Part shown: positions 34,062 to 44,065 of the stretch, one piece after another | Numbering within the stretch: position 1 is the stretch's first letter | Layout: every line of letters starts with the position of its first letter | From: Favolaschia claudopus | Taxonomy: Eukaryota > Basidiomycota > Agaricomycetes > Agaricales > Mycenaceae | Length of the DNA: 64,000 nucleotides | Direction: 5' to 3' | Assembly (NCBI GenBank): GCA_037176885.1 | Contig: JAWWNJ010000085.1 | Span: 930,001 to 994,000, forward strand | The notes under the pieces: model-generated | Seen by the model: only the letters and a program-made list of their open reading frames with translations | Told to the model about the DNA's origin: nothing | Database searches by the model: none | Translations under genes and position numbers: made by a program

Positions 34062-34586
34062 TTGTCGCGTGTCAACAGTCGTGCTTGACCACGTCCCTGG
34101 TACTTATACAGCTTGGTTCAAGCGAATCATGCCTTCAGCTTTCAAGTTCTCTCTTCTATGATGTGTTTTCACGTCCGTTTCACTCATTTGTACTAGCAGC
34201 AAATCCTTGTTTGTAGCTTTAGCCACGTTTAGTTCAGATTAATGTACACATACCCAATATTCTTCCAATATACCGAGCCCACAACTCAAAAGCGCATGAG
34301 GGGGGAACTGACAACGTGACCGTGTTGCTGAGGTAATCCCACTCCCCAAAGTTTCCGACTTGCTTCTGTTCAGCTCGTTGTACAGCCGCTACGCTTTGCG
34401 AGCGGCTCTCAGCCCCAAATTCAACCTCTCAGAAGGCTCCCTCAGCCGTCTATCCAGCATGAACGGCATATCTTTACCCGTGGTTTTGCTGCGCAGACTC
34501 GTCAATGTCATTTCAACGCTTTCGCTTTCGAACCAGTATTTGAAGCAAGCCAGCGTAGAGGAGAAATCTGAACTGAAGCAGAAGAA
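34062..34586. other. Intergenic region, possibly with 5' exons of the lipase
   Basis: No supported gene. An open frame with MNGISLPVVLLRRLVNVIS at about 34459 could be an upstream exon or a mitochondrial presequence for the lipase, but I cannot tie it in by splicing. Confidence 0.4.
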
Positions 34587-36523
34587 ATGGAGCGCCTTGA
34601 ACTCTCTCGGGATATTAGAGTGGCGTTGGATGTTGGGGCATACAACAGACCCAGCCTCTTCGCCCGGGTCTACCATGAATTGTGCGCGCCAAACTACATA
34701 GAAATATGCACTTCACTGACTATCAACATAGCTTTCAATGATTCATCATCTGTATTGCTCATGTCCGACTTGGAAACTCACCATGAGATCGACAATTCGG
34801 ACGATTTGCCTGTTAATCAGGTTCCAAAGCCTCGCGAGCCTCCTAAACGCGCACCTCCCGAACCCCGGCGGCCAGAAGTAAAACAGGACAACACACCCCA
34901 AATGGATCCCCTCCACCAACTGCTCTACCATCCTGCACTGTTCGATCCAATTCGGACACCTCGATATCCCATCGTTCTGAGCCATGGTGCGGTTCCCTCC
35001 GCTCGACCTGGTGCAGCTCATTGACCGGGGATAGGCCTCTATGGTTTCGACACTCGCGGTCCTACATCGTTTCCTAGTATGCGAATGCATTACTGGTCGA
35101 ACGTACTCAATATTCTGCGGAAGCATCTGCGCGCCGAAGTAATCATCACCTCTGTTCCTGGGTATGCCTAGTTCCCAGCTACGGAATTGTGCTTTTCACT
35201 AACTCATCGCAGAACCGGCTCAATTGTTGCGCGTTCAGAAGCTTTGGACAAGCAGTTGCAAAGCAAAGCTCGCGGCCGAGGTCTCAACTTGCTCGCGCAC
35301 TCAATGGGCGGCCTAGACTGCAGGCATCTGATATCTCACATAAAGCCAACAGAGTATGTCCCGCTCTCATTGACCACCGTCAGTACACCACACCGAGGTA
35401 GCCCTTTCATGGATTGGTGCGCTGTAAGTGCAATGTTTTTATCTTTATAGGAACTAACCCTTTCCCAGGAAAACATCGGTTTGGGTAAACTGAAGCGAGA
35501 GGAATTCCTTTCGCGGTCCGCGTCGAAGAAATTAGTTGATGCGGCTTCAGCTCCTACATCTTCGACACAGTCGGAAGCTTCCGCCAAGGCCAAGGACTCC
35601 TCTTTCTCTTTCTCCCAGCTGCCGTCCTCCTTCGCAACATTAGTACTTGGTCTGGTCGACTCTCCGGCATACGCAAATCTCACCACATCATACCTCAATG
35701 ATGTTTTCAACCCTCAAACGCCAAACGACCCGAGCGTCAAGTATTTCAGCGTCGCAGGGCGGATGCCTAGCGTCAGCATATGGCACCCGTTTTGGCTGCC
35801 CAAAATGGTACTCGATGGCGCGGAGGAGAAGGAACGAGAGAGGTTGCGCACTTTGTGGGAGAAAAACGGTGGGACCGAGACAGACCCGCTTTGGCGGAGG
35901 GCGCGCGAATGGGGGAATGATGGGCTAGTCACCGTACAAAGCGCGCAATGGGGCGAATTTCTGGGGATAATGGAGGGGTGTGATCGTGAGTGCCTTTCTT
36001 TCTACCATTAGTTGGTGACTGGTGGCTGAATTCAGTAACTGCAGATTGGGAGATGAGGGGTGCGAGAGGGATTGAGTTCGGTGTCGACTTGCCTGCGCTA
36101 CCTGCCATAGGATTAAGCGGACCTAACCCGACCCCGACGTCCAGCGGGGACGGGTGGGGGCTAATGGACTGGGGCCGATTTGTCCGTGCTCGGAAGAAAG
36201 AGGAGAATGTCGAACGCGAAGGCAACGCCGCTGCTTCTAGTTCTGCCTCTGCGAAGTCGGCAACTAAGGAAGATGCTGAGGAAGCTGCTGCATTGAAACA
36301 ATCCTCGGACAAAATCGCATCGGTTTTTGACTGGTTGGTCGAGCAGGTGCCTTCCCCGCCTAAATTCCCGCTTGGAGGGAAGGACGCTAAAGTTGAGGAG
36401 GATGAGAAGCATATGAAGGAAGAGGGGAAGGAGACGAGGAAGAAATCCGAGTTGGCGAAGAAGGAGGATTTGCGAAGGTTTTACGTTGCGCTGAGTAGGA
36501 AGATGTACGAGGAGGGTTTGTAA
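34587..36523 (+). CDS. Alpha/beta-hydrolase lipase, Tgl2-like
   Basis: The start is placed tentatively at 34587 (MERLELSRDIRVALDVGAYN). The strand preceding the nucleophile region reads YPIVLSHG and is spliced (intron about 34988-35031) to LYGFDTRGPTSFPSM, the oxyanion-hole HG-L pattern of the lipase fold. The nucleophile elbow is LLAHSMGGLDCRH (about 35295-35335), so the catalytic Ser is in HSMGG. Introns lie near 35162-35213, 35424-35467 and 35986-36045. The later exons hold SVAGRMPSVSIWHPFW, and NDGLVTVQSAQWG, where the Asp is a candidate acid. The C-terminal part is Lys/Glu-rich. Order and motifs fit the mitochondrial Tgl2 triacylglycerol lipase group. Substrate and location are inferred. 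URM1 begins 135 bases downstream. Confidence 0.8.
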
Positions 36524-36658
36524 ATTGTGAGGGGTAAATTATCTCGACGGCATATACATGCAGCAAGTAATCTGTAGCAATAACACACTGTACCATTTCG
36601 ACGAATCGTAAATCCAAATCCGGAAATCCCAACTTGTCCTTTTTTAACCGCGACAGTC

Positions 36659-37077
36659 ATGTCCGACTCATCTGAATCTGCGAGCGTATCCCTCAAGATC
36701 GAGTTCAGCGGCGGACTGGAACTTCTATTTTCGAACCAGCGCTCTCACAAGCTGAAGATTCCTGCCCAAGTACCTAAAACCTACGGAGACGCTGCAAGCG
36801 ATAACAAACCCGCTGATATCACATTTCTCATCCACTATCTGCGAGACAATCTGCTCAAGGAGCGCGTAGAACTGTTCATGGAGAACGGGACTGTGTTCGT
36901 ACTATTATCTTGAAAGCTAGATCGCTGGTAGAGACTGAAGGCTGATGAATACTGAGTAGACGCCCCGGTATACTCGTTCTTGTGAACGATACAGATTGGG
37001 AACTTGAGGGTGAGGGAGACTATGTTCTGAAGGACGGGGATGAGGTTGTGTTCATTTCGACACTACATGGCGGATGA
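36659..37077 (+). CDS. URM1: Ubiquitin-related modifier Urm1
   Basis: Urm1 is a ubiquitin-like sulfur carrier. It is activated by Uba4 and donates sulfur for 2-thiolation of wobble U34 in cytoplasmic tRNAs, and it also forms conjugates. Two exons, 36659-36894 and 36960-37077, are joined in the codon GTA, giving 117 residues. The first strand is [15 protein letters not shown], the middle helix is [15 protein letters not shown], then [18 protein letters not shown] and [14 protein letters not shown]. The C-terminal Gly-Gly needed for thiocarboxylation is present with no extra residues, as expected. A longer N-terminal loop ([12 protein letters not shown]) adds some residues compared with yeast. 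Confidence 0.96.
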
Positions 37078-37479
37078 TGAGATGGCAAAGTACGAGTATG
37101 TATGATCTTTTGGTGTCGAGATTGCATACTGATTATGCTCATAGAAAGCCCTGAAGAGCACCCCACAATATCGCGTCGATGTTTGTTCGTCCATGGAAGG
37201 CGTCTCCTTCCCCGACGCTTTTCTGCTTTCAGACTCGACACTGCCATAACGAACAGTCGCGAAACTCCTAATTTCGTCCACGCAGATTGACGAAGAGTGG
37301 ACGCGACGAGGGGTGTGCAGAGAGTTGTGTCAATGTCATGGGCTGGAAGATCGATAGTTCTTGCTGTTGTCAACAACGTCTGTTGTTGTCCTTGCTCAAT
37401 ACAATCACGATGTTCATTTCGAGTGAAGAGGCGCCTCTTATGTGGGGATTAATGAACTTGTACGAATGCGAAGGGGATC

Positions 37480-37650
37480 GGATCAGGCGAGAGTTTGAGA
37501 TTACGGGAATTCAGAGCGAAACCGGGATGCCATTATGATGATTAGTACGCTCTTGCTTGCTGCAGAGGATGGCAAGCCCCACAGTCAGAGCCTCAGAAGA
37601 AGCGGCGCAAAATTATTTACGAATACATACGCAGCCAGACAGGCTCACGA
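37480..37650 (+). pseudogene. Possible relic of the tail of the Ubl/RING protein family
   Basis: Just downstream of URM1, FEITGIQSETGMP (about 37495-37535) resembles RITGIESGISD of the gene at 12011-14729. After a frame change, QKKRRKIIYEY (about 37590-37625) resembles its end, PRKRRKVYE. Several stops lie between. The likeness is short and was found by eye, so this is tentative. Confidence 0.3.
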
Positions 37651-37756
37651 GACCGTGAATAAGACTGTTGTTGTTCCTCGTATTGTATCTGAGATTGGTA
37701 TAGCCGTATAGTCGGTTCAACCAGAATTATAGATGTGCTATAGGTGTACATACCAA

Positions 37757-38947
37757 TCATCGATCACCCACCCAGCCCACCACGACGTCCCTGCCTTCGG
37801 GAGCTCGACTTGCTGAGTTCTTACTTGAATATACCCCGAGAACCCGCTCAGTCGCCAACTCTTCGATGAGGTGTAAGTTTTTCGGGACGACGGTGTTCGA
37901 AGCAGAGGGAGAGGAGTTGAGCAGGAGGCGGCGGGAACACTGTGTGCCACGCGTCAAGACTAATGAGAGGAATATTGAGATCAAAGACTGACGAGTTTAA
38001 CGCCGAGCCAGGCGCGAACGCTTATCCCAACGGGCGGGCTTTTGTCAGACAGGTCGCGTTCAGACATCTCTACGGCCACGAGGAATGCCTTCAACGCCAA
38101 GGGTATGTCGCCTGCTGTATATGCCGTTTCTGCGAACTGCAATTGGTAGAATGGATTCTGCGCGGCGAGGAGAAGGACGTGCGAGAGGGCTTGGAGAGCT
38201 GGGATATATCTAGGCACAGAAATTGGGTGAAAGCCGCAAGGAGACTAAAGACGCACTGATTGCAAGAAGTATAGATATCGGCAAGCTCTAGCCAGCCTTC
38301 GACGTCGGTGTAGAATGTATCAAGGAGTTGCGAAAGTTCTTCGACGGCTTTCTCAATCTTTCCCGTTCGGCGCAAGACAGAAATTTTACGCTTCCATATT
38401 GCCTATGGCGAGTGTCATTGCTTGATGTCGAATACAAGTAGTACGTTTGTATGGGCCTACCGCGTTGGCAGAGTCGGCATCGAGTAATTGCGCATAGTAT
38501 TCGAGCACGACATCGGGAGATTCGGTAGCTTCCATACGAATTCCGGTGAGGACATCTACGCGAGGGGAGTCGGGGAATTGTTTGCCCAGTTGTCGCAGGC
38601 ATTCCTTCGCGCCCCAACGTATTAGTAGAGTGCAATAATGGCCTGGTGTAGACCTACATCGGCAACATCTAGTCGACCGACATCGACTGAGGCAAGAAAG
38701 AGTTGCTCGAGTACCGCCCAGCCTTATATTCGATGAATACCGAGCAGAGTAGCGCCAAAACCGCGCACCATCGTCGCCAAGTCGTTTGAAAGATTTCAAA
38801 ACTGTTGACGCATTCTAGCGACCAATTTCACTTGATGTTGAGTGCAGAATATCCGGGAGACCCTACCTTGAAGGTCTCTTGGGACGCCCGAGTGTTGTTA
38901 GCCCGAAATGTAGCAAGTTTTTCGAGGGCGGAATGAGAGAGAGACAT
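37757..38947 (-). CDS. EMC2: ER membrane protein complex subunit 2 (Emc2)
   Basis: Emc2 is the cytosolic TPR subunit of the EMC, an insertase for tail-anchored and multipass proteins in the ER. The start at 38947 gives MSLSHSALEKLATFRANNTR. Conserved stretches follow in order: AVLEQLFLASVDVGRLDVAD, LRQLGKQFPDSPRV, LTGIRMEA, KISVLRRTGKIEKAVEELSQ, LDTFYTDVEGWLELADIYTS, SLSHVLLLAAQNPFYQLQFA and ETAYTAGDIPLALKAFLVAV. These are TPR-like helices. At least six introns of about 45-60 nt are needed. The one before AVLEQLF is in phase 1 (GATG to GCTGG), and the one after DVGRLDVAD ends at GAAG before ECLRQ. The last exon encodes CSRRLLLNSSPSAS and ends at 37757. The gene lies next to the left edge of inverted-repeat arm B. 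Confidence 0.93.
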
Positions 38948-39396
38948 TCGAGTTGACCGTAACGCGCAAATTCGAAGCACCGCTGGGCCACCCGGCAAGG
39001 GTCTTGTTACGCAATATTCGGCATTCCCCGGTCTGCTTTTTCCTTCTCACTTAAACCAAACTCAATCGTTCAGGCGTTCTGCAATCGTTCTTCAGCCAAA
39101 TCCTGCCTAAATCTATCAATATTGAGGCCCACTTATGACTTCCTCATGCCGATGAAGAATCGCGGCGGCTCTGCAGCACAACTCGCGGCTGCGATTCGTA
39201 AACCTATTAGACCGCAAAACTGCATGAAAATCCGCCAACTGGTGCTGTTGAGCGACCCACGGCAATCTGCAGCTGTTATTGCACGCTGTAGTACCGAGAA
39301 ACTTCAACGTTTGCCAAAAATCACTGACTACCCACGAAAACGTTCAGCTTGCATGATTGTGCATCTCTCAGTTGGGGCCTCTTCCGACTTCCTTTC
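38948..39396. other. Spacer between EMC2 and inverted-repeat arm B
   Basis: It holds the EMC2 promoter. An open frame starting at 39122 runs on into the duplicated arm, but it has no domains and no counterpart in arm A, so I do not count it as a gene. Confidence 0.5.
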
Positions 39397-40551
39397 TCGT
39401 GTCCCGTTGGTTTTAGGCTGTATGTTGCTGCCTGACCGGCCGGCTAGGAAGTTTTTTGTATATCTCATCATGCCCTCCGAGTCGCGAGCGGACTGTCGGC
39501 GAATCCGAATCCACCTCAGACTTACGGTGACAAGAACACTGTACTGTATTCTGCAGGATAGACGAGCAAGGGCTCCGTCAAGAAATGGATCTGTATGCTG
39601 CCCATAAACTCCTGATTTCGAACTTGACTGGACCAGCTTCGAAGGTGGAGGCTTCCCAGCCCATTAACGTGCGTTCAGTCCATACCGTAGAGTGTGCCAA
39701 CCAACTTACTTGTGGTGCCTAGCAAGTTTTAAACGGCGAAAGATAGTCCACAGCTGCAGACTGTATCAACGGTATGTCTTGTAAATCTTTTTGTCACAAG
39801 CTCGCCCCCGGTTCCCTACATCTCCGGTTTGTCCCTTCTGGATATGTATATCCGCAGCGATATTGATAGCCGTCCATCCTGCCAACGGCGCGCTAACACA
39901 GGTTATTGCTGACGCAAACGTCGGCTATTCCGGCGGATGGCGCTTGGTCGGAGAGAAGGCAACATTGCTCTCCAACGAATGAATATCGATGAATTTCCAA
40001 GCACGCCGAGTAATACTTGCCTCAAATCCCCCAGGCATCTACGAGTGTAATTCGGGTCCCCACCTAATATCCAAACCCCACAACATCCACGACCTTCGTG
40101 GATTAAATGATCGAGAGAAGAAGGGATAAATCAGGTGCTCCTGAAGCTAAGCCCGTGCGTCTTCGAATCAATATCGCAAACATATTTTTTGCGGCATTTC
40201 CTCAGGAAATTGTTGCTGTAATAATCCGTACTTGGCCCGGAATTCTGGAGGATAATTCGCAATAAAATATTCTGTCTGCCCTCATCTTCGACGATAGTTC
40301 AGCGGCTTTGACCTGGGGGCTTCACTCTCTGCGTTTCCAGCTTCTCGATTATGAAATTCAGCATGTCCTCCGTCGATTTTGCGATGGTTCGATATTCCCG
40401 GCTTGGCGAGTCTTACGCTGGCTAGCCGGCTTCATCGCAGAGCAAGAATGACAAACGCTGAAGAGCACGGCCCGTCGAACCATTACGCAGCTGCGACTCC
40501 TGGTCGTATATATACCAGGTTTACTTGTTATCAAAAACACCAATAACACGA

Positions 40552-41739
40552 ATGGCTTTCCTCAGTCTCCTCTCGACGATTCTACTCGCGACTGCTTCAT
40601 TTTCTCAAGGCCGTCAGGTCTTCCACGTTCCTTCTACAATTCAAAACGGCGCCAGCATCGCCCAGTTCGAGTATTCCTCACAACTCGACGCTCCCAAGCT
40701 ATCGACTGTTAATGGCTCAGTCTTCGACTGGTGGTACTTCGATGTCGTTTCAGCAGACCCCGACAACCTTGCTACCGCCGTTGTTATCCTCTATACAACG
40801 TCGCACGACGCATTCCCATTTTTAGATCCCTTCGATGGCGCCCTGCCAGCACAGATAGTCGTCACTTTCCCGAACGGTACGCTTGTCAGCACTCAGTTGT
40901 TGGCCGACTCTGCGACCGTGATCGCGGAGGACGATTATTCGAGCGGGGAGTGGGACGGTACGGGAATCAAGTGGTCTGGGCAATCCTCGGGATACACCGT
41001 CACAATCGATTCTCCAATTGCTGGTGTCAAGGGGTCCATTACTTTTCAACCGGTATGTCGCCTAAGTCATCTTCATGTGTATTCTCCCCGTACTCAAGTG
41101 AACTCGGCATCAAGGTTGCTCCCGCCCACCTTCCGTGTGGCTCGGTGCAAGCTGGAGAAACTCTTGAGGTGGCCCCTCACCTCGGATGGTCCAACGCCAT
41201 CCCAGACTCCAAAGCTTCCGTCAATCTTGTGATCAACGGGACAAGCCTTGCCTTCGAGGGAATCGGATACCACGACAAGGTGCGCCAAAACGACGTTTAG
41301 CCCTCGAGGTGTCCACTAACGCCTTTCGCAGAACTGGAGCGATGAGCCTTTCTTCGCTCATGTCGCGTCTTGGTACTGGGGACATGCACACGTCGGGCCT
41401 TACTCTCTAGTCTGGGGCTTGATCGACCTCACTGGAAAAGAGTTTGGTTCCGCGTACGTCGCCCAGGACGGAAAGATTATCACGGCGGCCTGCGCTGCGG
41501 ATAGCATCTCTGTCCGTCCCACCCGCGCCGGATATCACATTTCCTTCGATCTTGGGTCGGAGAAGGGGAGAATGGAGGCTGATGTCCATATCCTTGGGAA
41601 CTTGGCGGGGTTGGACGATGATCCTGTATATGGGCGGTTCATTGCGAACGTGAGCGCCAGAATTGCCTCACCGTCCGGTGTAAATGGGGAAGAGTTCCAG
41701 GGAATGGCGTTGTGCGAGCAGTTCAAGTTGACGAACTGA
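40552..41739 (+). CDS. Secreted CrtC/Diels-Alderase-like lipocalin-fold protein, copy B
   Basis: Exons 40552-41052, 41115-41279 and 41332-41739 are all in phase 0 and give 357 residues. The first two exons are the same length as in copy A and the signal peptide is intact. The third exon differs. The conserved SLVWFDFLD of copy A reads SLVWGLID here, losing the Phe-Asp pair, and about 16 residues after SISVRPT (GPGNGSMYPPVVS and following) are missing. The open frame is kept despite these changes, which suggests either continued selection or recent divergence. If the Trp-Phe-Asp strand or the missing loop lines the active site, this copy may have altered or lost activity. The promoter TATA box is conserved in both copies. 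Confidence 0.8.
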
Positions 41740-41918
41740 GGAACAAACTGCACGTATCCTGCACAATGCTTAGTCATAAATTTTGTCTGCTATTTTAGAT
41801 TCCGCCTAATCAACGTCGCAAATTTCATCGTTGCTTGCTTCTGGTACAGTCCTGTCAATCGCCATGATATTTTAGTGTTCGAGAACAACGTACACACTAG
41901 ACACAGACAATGACCATC

Positions 41919-43365
41919 CTAACTCTTCGGCCTCCACACCCGGTCTGCCCGCGGCTGACTATGAAACCCCTCATCGTTGTCGCCCCATGGCCGCGACTCT
42001 GACGGCTCCGGATATTCCATCATTCTATCGTAGCCTCTTTCCATCGATTCCAAGTGGCGGAACCTTTGCAACAACCAATAAGTCCAGCTACTACTGTACA
42101 CCGTACAGCCCTCCTCTGCATCCATATAGTCCCCGTCAGGTTTGAACCACGGCTCCGTGTCCTCGTCAAGTCCCTCTTGACCAGATCTATCTTCAAAGTC
42201 ACCGTAATATTCATCGTCTCCAACGGTGTATACACCATGCGAGCAGAGAGATTTCGGACCCAGGACAAGCCAGGTCATAAGATACTCCTCCCAAACCAAC
42301 AGGGCAGGAATATCTTGCGGGTTCGCTTCCTTGGGGTTCTGGATGTAGGAGAATTCGACTGCGCGTAGGATGGGAGGCTGGCGCCCCAGCCAATTGTAGC
42401 CTCTGAATAGTCGATCGCGGCGAGGCATCAACTTGTTTTCGCTGTCGAGGCCGTAATAAGTTATGGAGAGGCCCGGCCAGCAGCCCGCAATCACGGCTTT
42501 GGCTGGCCATTCAAGAATCCAAATGCGAAAGTCCTCCGGTAGATGATCGTGTTGTTCCAGCAAAGGATCAATGTAAGCCTCTCTGTCAAACGAGCGCAAT
42601 CGTTCCAGCAACCAGGGACGCGTTTGGCGGAAAATTGGGGACTCGATTATCTGCAGATATAGTTCTAGACTTCCAGAGCCCACGACGCGCTGGGTTGATT
42701 TCGGTAGTCTCGGATACCCAGACCTTCCTGCGTAATCCTTGTTGGCGTAGTTTACGCAGAGCCGGAGCTCTTTCCTAATCCGTAATTCCAATGACAGTTA
42801 TGACGTTTGATTGATTTTCGTGATGATGGATGTGGGGACTTAGGAAGGTCTGGGCCACTTCCATTGGGGCACCTACCATAACCCGCTTCGCGCGTCACTG
42901 CGTCCACTTCGTTCGCTCGTGTCCGCCGCCACCTCGTCACCCCGCCCTCCGCGAGCGCTCTCAACAGCTCCTACATGATGCGCGGTGGCGCGCAGCCATT
43001 GAATATGGCTACAATTCAAAGCATACACGCGACGCAATGAGCTCGGCGGGGGTTATGGTAGGTCGTCCAATGGAAGTGGCCCAGACGTTCCTACGCCCTT
43101 GTTCCGATCACCCTCAAAATCAATCAAACGCCAAAACCTGTCATTGAAATCACAGATTAGGAAGTAGCTCCGAGATATGTATCTAATCTCGCCCTCTCGG
43201 ACTGCGGAGGAACGTCTGGGTATCCGAGACTAGATTTCGGCACTTAAGAGGAACAAGATGGCGCCAGAGCGAGCTGACGCCGAGCGCTGCAATCAGTGAC
43301 TTGAGTGGAAAATGACGGAGGATTTGGAGCAGCAATTCATTTGGGAGGTCATTGAAGGTATACAT
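41919..43365 (-). pseudogene. F-box protein gene, copy B, split by a MITE
   Basis: The 5' part (43365 down to about 43240) gives MYTFNDLPNELLLQILRHFP and SLWRHLVPL, an intact F-box. A 528-bp MITE with target duplication then interrupts the frame within the LAEINP segment of copy A. A further AAGT insertion just 5' of the target site also shifts the frame. Beyond the element the frame resumes as PKSTQRVVGSGSLELYLQI and is open to the stop at 41919, with DFRIWILEWPAKAV and VWEEYLMTWLVLGPKS as in copy A. The TAA of copy A is absent here (DPLLEQHDH). As it stands no full-length protein can be made unless the MITE is spliced out. Confidence 0.85.
42705..43232. mobile_element. 528-bp hAT-type MITE with 8-bp target duplication
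   Basis: Ends are TAGTCTCGGATACCCAGAC followed by STTCCT in inverted orientation, 25 bases with one mismatch. They are flanked by GATTTCGG at 42697-42704 and again at 43233-43240. The empty site with one copy of the 8-mer (CCGAAATC on the other strand) is present in arm A at about 19005-19012. The interior is itself an inverted repeat: CCACTTCCATTGG and ACCTACCATAACCC near 42850-42885 recur reversed near 43045-43085, and GTTTGATTGATTTT near 42805 recurs reversed near 43115. It encodes no transposase. The 8-bp duplication and terminal TAG point to the hAT superfamily, so it must rely on a transposase elsewhere. Confidence 0.92.
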
Positions 43366-43412
43366 CGATATCGGCAAGAGCTCGACTTGAGGAGTCGTTG
43401 ACTTCAACCCTG

Positions 43413-44065
43413 TTTAGTCTCCCAGAGGCAGAGTAGACCAATTCCCTTGAACCTTCGCGTTACTGAGGACAATAGAGATCTGTAGCGGCGGCGGCGAGCG
43501 CGCGAAGGTAGGCTCACTCTGAATTCGTCGACTAACCCTGTTAATGGTGGACTGAATTTCGGCAATTCCTGGTGCCTCAGTTTTTCTTGCAGTGACGTCC
43601 ACCTCAGGCCTCGGGCCGCAGGGACAGAGGAGAACGAATTCGATCAAGTCTTAACAAACTCTTTATCTTCTCTATAGCCACGCAGTGGCATATGAATTAA
43701 GTACAGTATGTGTGTTTACAAAGTCCGCATTGTTACGCCGTATACACCAGCCGCAATCCGCGCACTACAGTTAGCCATGATACCAACTTGAAGAATGCGA
43801 GAATTCCCAGTTTGACCCCAAACACGATCCCGTCACAAAGGCTCGCAGGCGAGCGAGTGGCAAGAAATAGCCCTTTCAAGGCAGGCTATTCGATCCGGGC
43901 CTGCACCTCGTCTGCATGCGTCACAGTTGTTGTCGCGCACATCCTATGTCCATCAGACCCGAGCCACATCGAGTGCGAAAACATGGACAGACGCAGAAGT
44001 GTGCATCCAGCCCCCAAAGGGGCGGAACACGGAGATATAAAAACCCTTCGCTCCCCAAATCTATA
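43413..44065. other. Unique spacer beyond arm B
   Basis: No supported gene. Similarity with arm A has ended. The right part is the 3' side of the next minus-strand gene. Confidence 0.5.

Larger units (their letters stand above)
39397..43412 (-). repeat. Inverted segmental duplication, arm B
   Basis: This is the reverse-complement counterpart of about 18824-22359. The matched block starts at CTCGTGTCCCGTT (about 39397) and ends at the CTTCAACCCT near 43405-43412. It is about 480 bases longer than arm A, mainly because of a 528-bp MITE plus its 8-bp target duplication. From 39397 to 40551 it is the upstream region of the second Diels-Alderase-like gene, with no gene of its own and a TATATATAC box at about 40508. 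Confidence 0.9.

Noticed and set aside
39122..39607. Plus-strand open frame of 161 codons beside EMC2
   Set aside because: It crosses the border of the inverted duplication, so half of it is duplicated upstream sequence. The matching stretch in arm A is not open.
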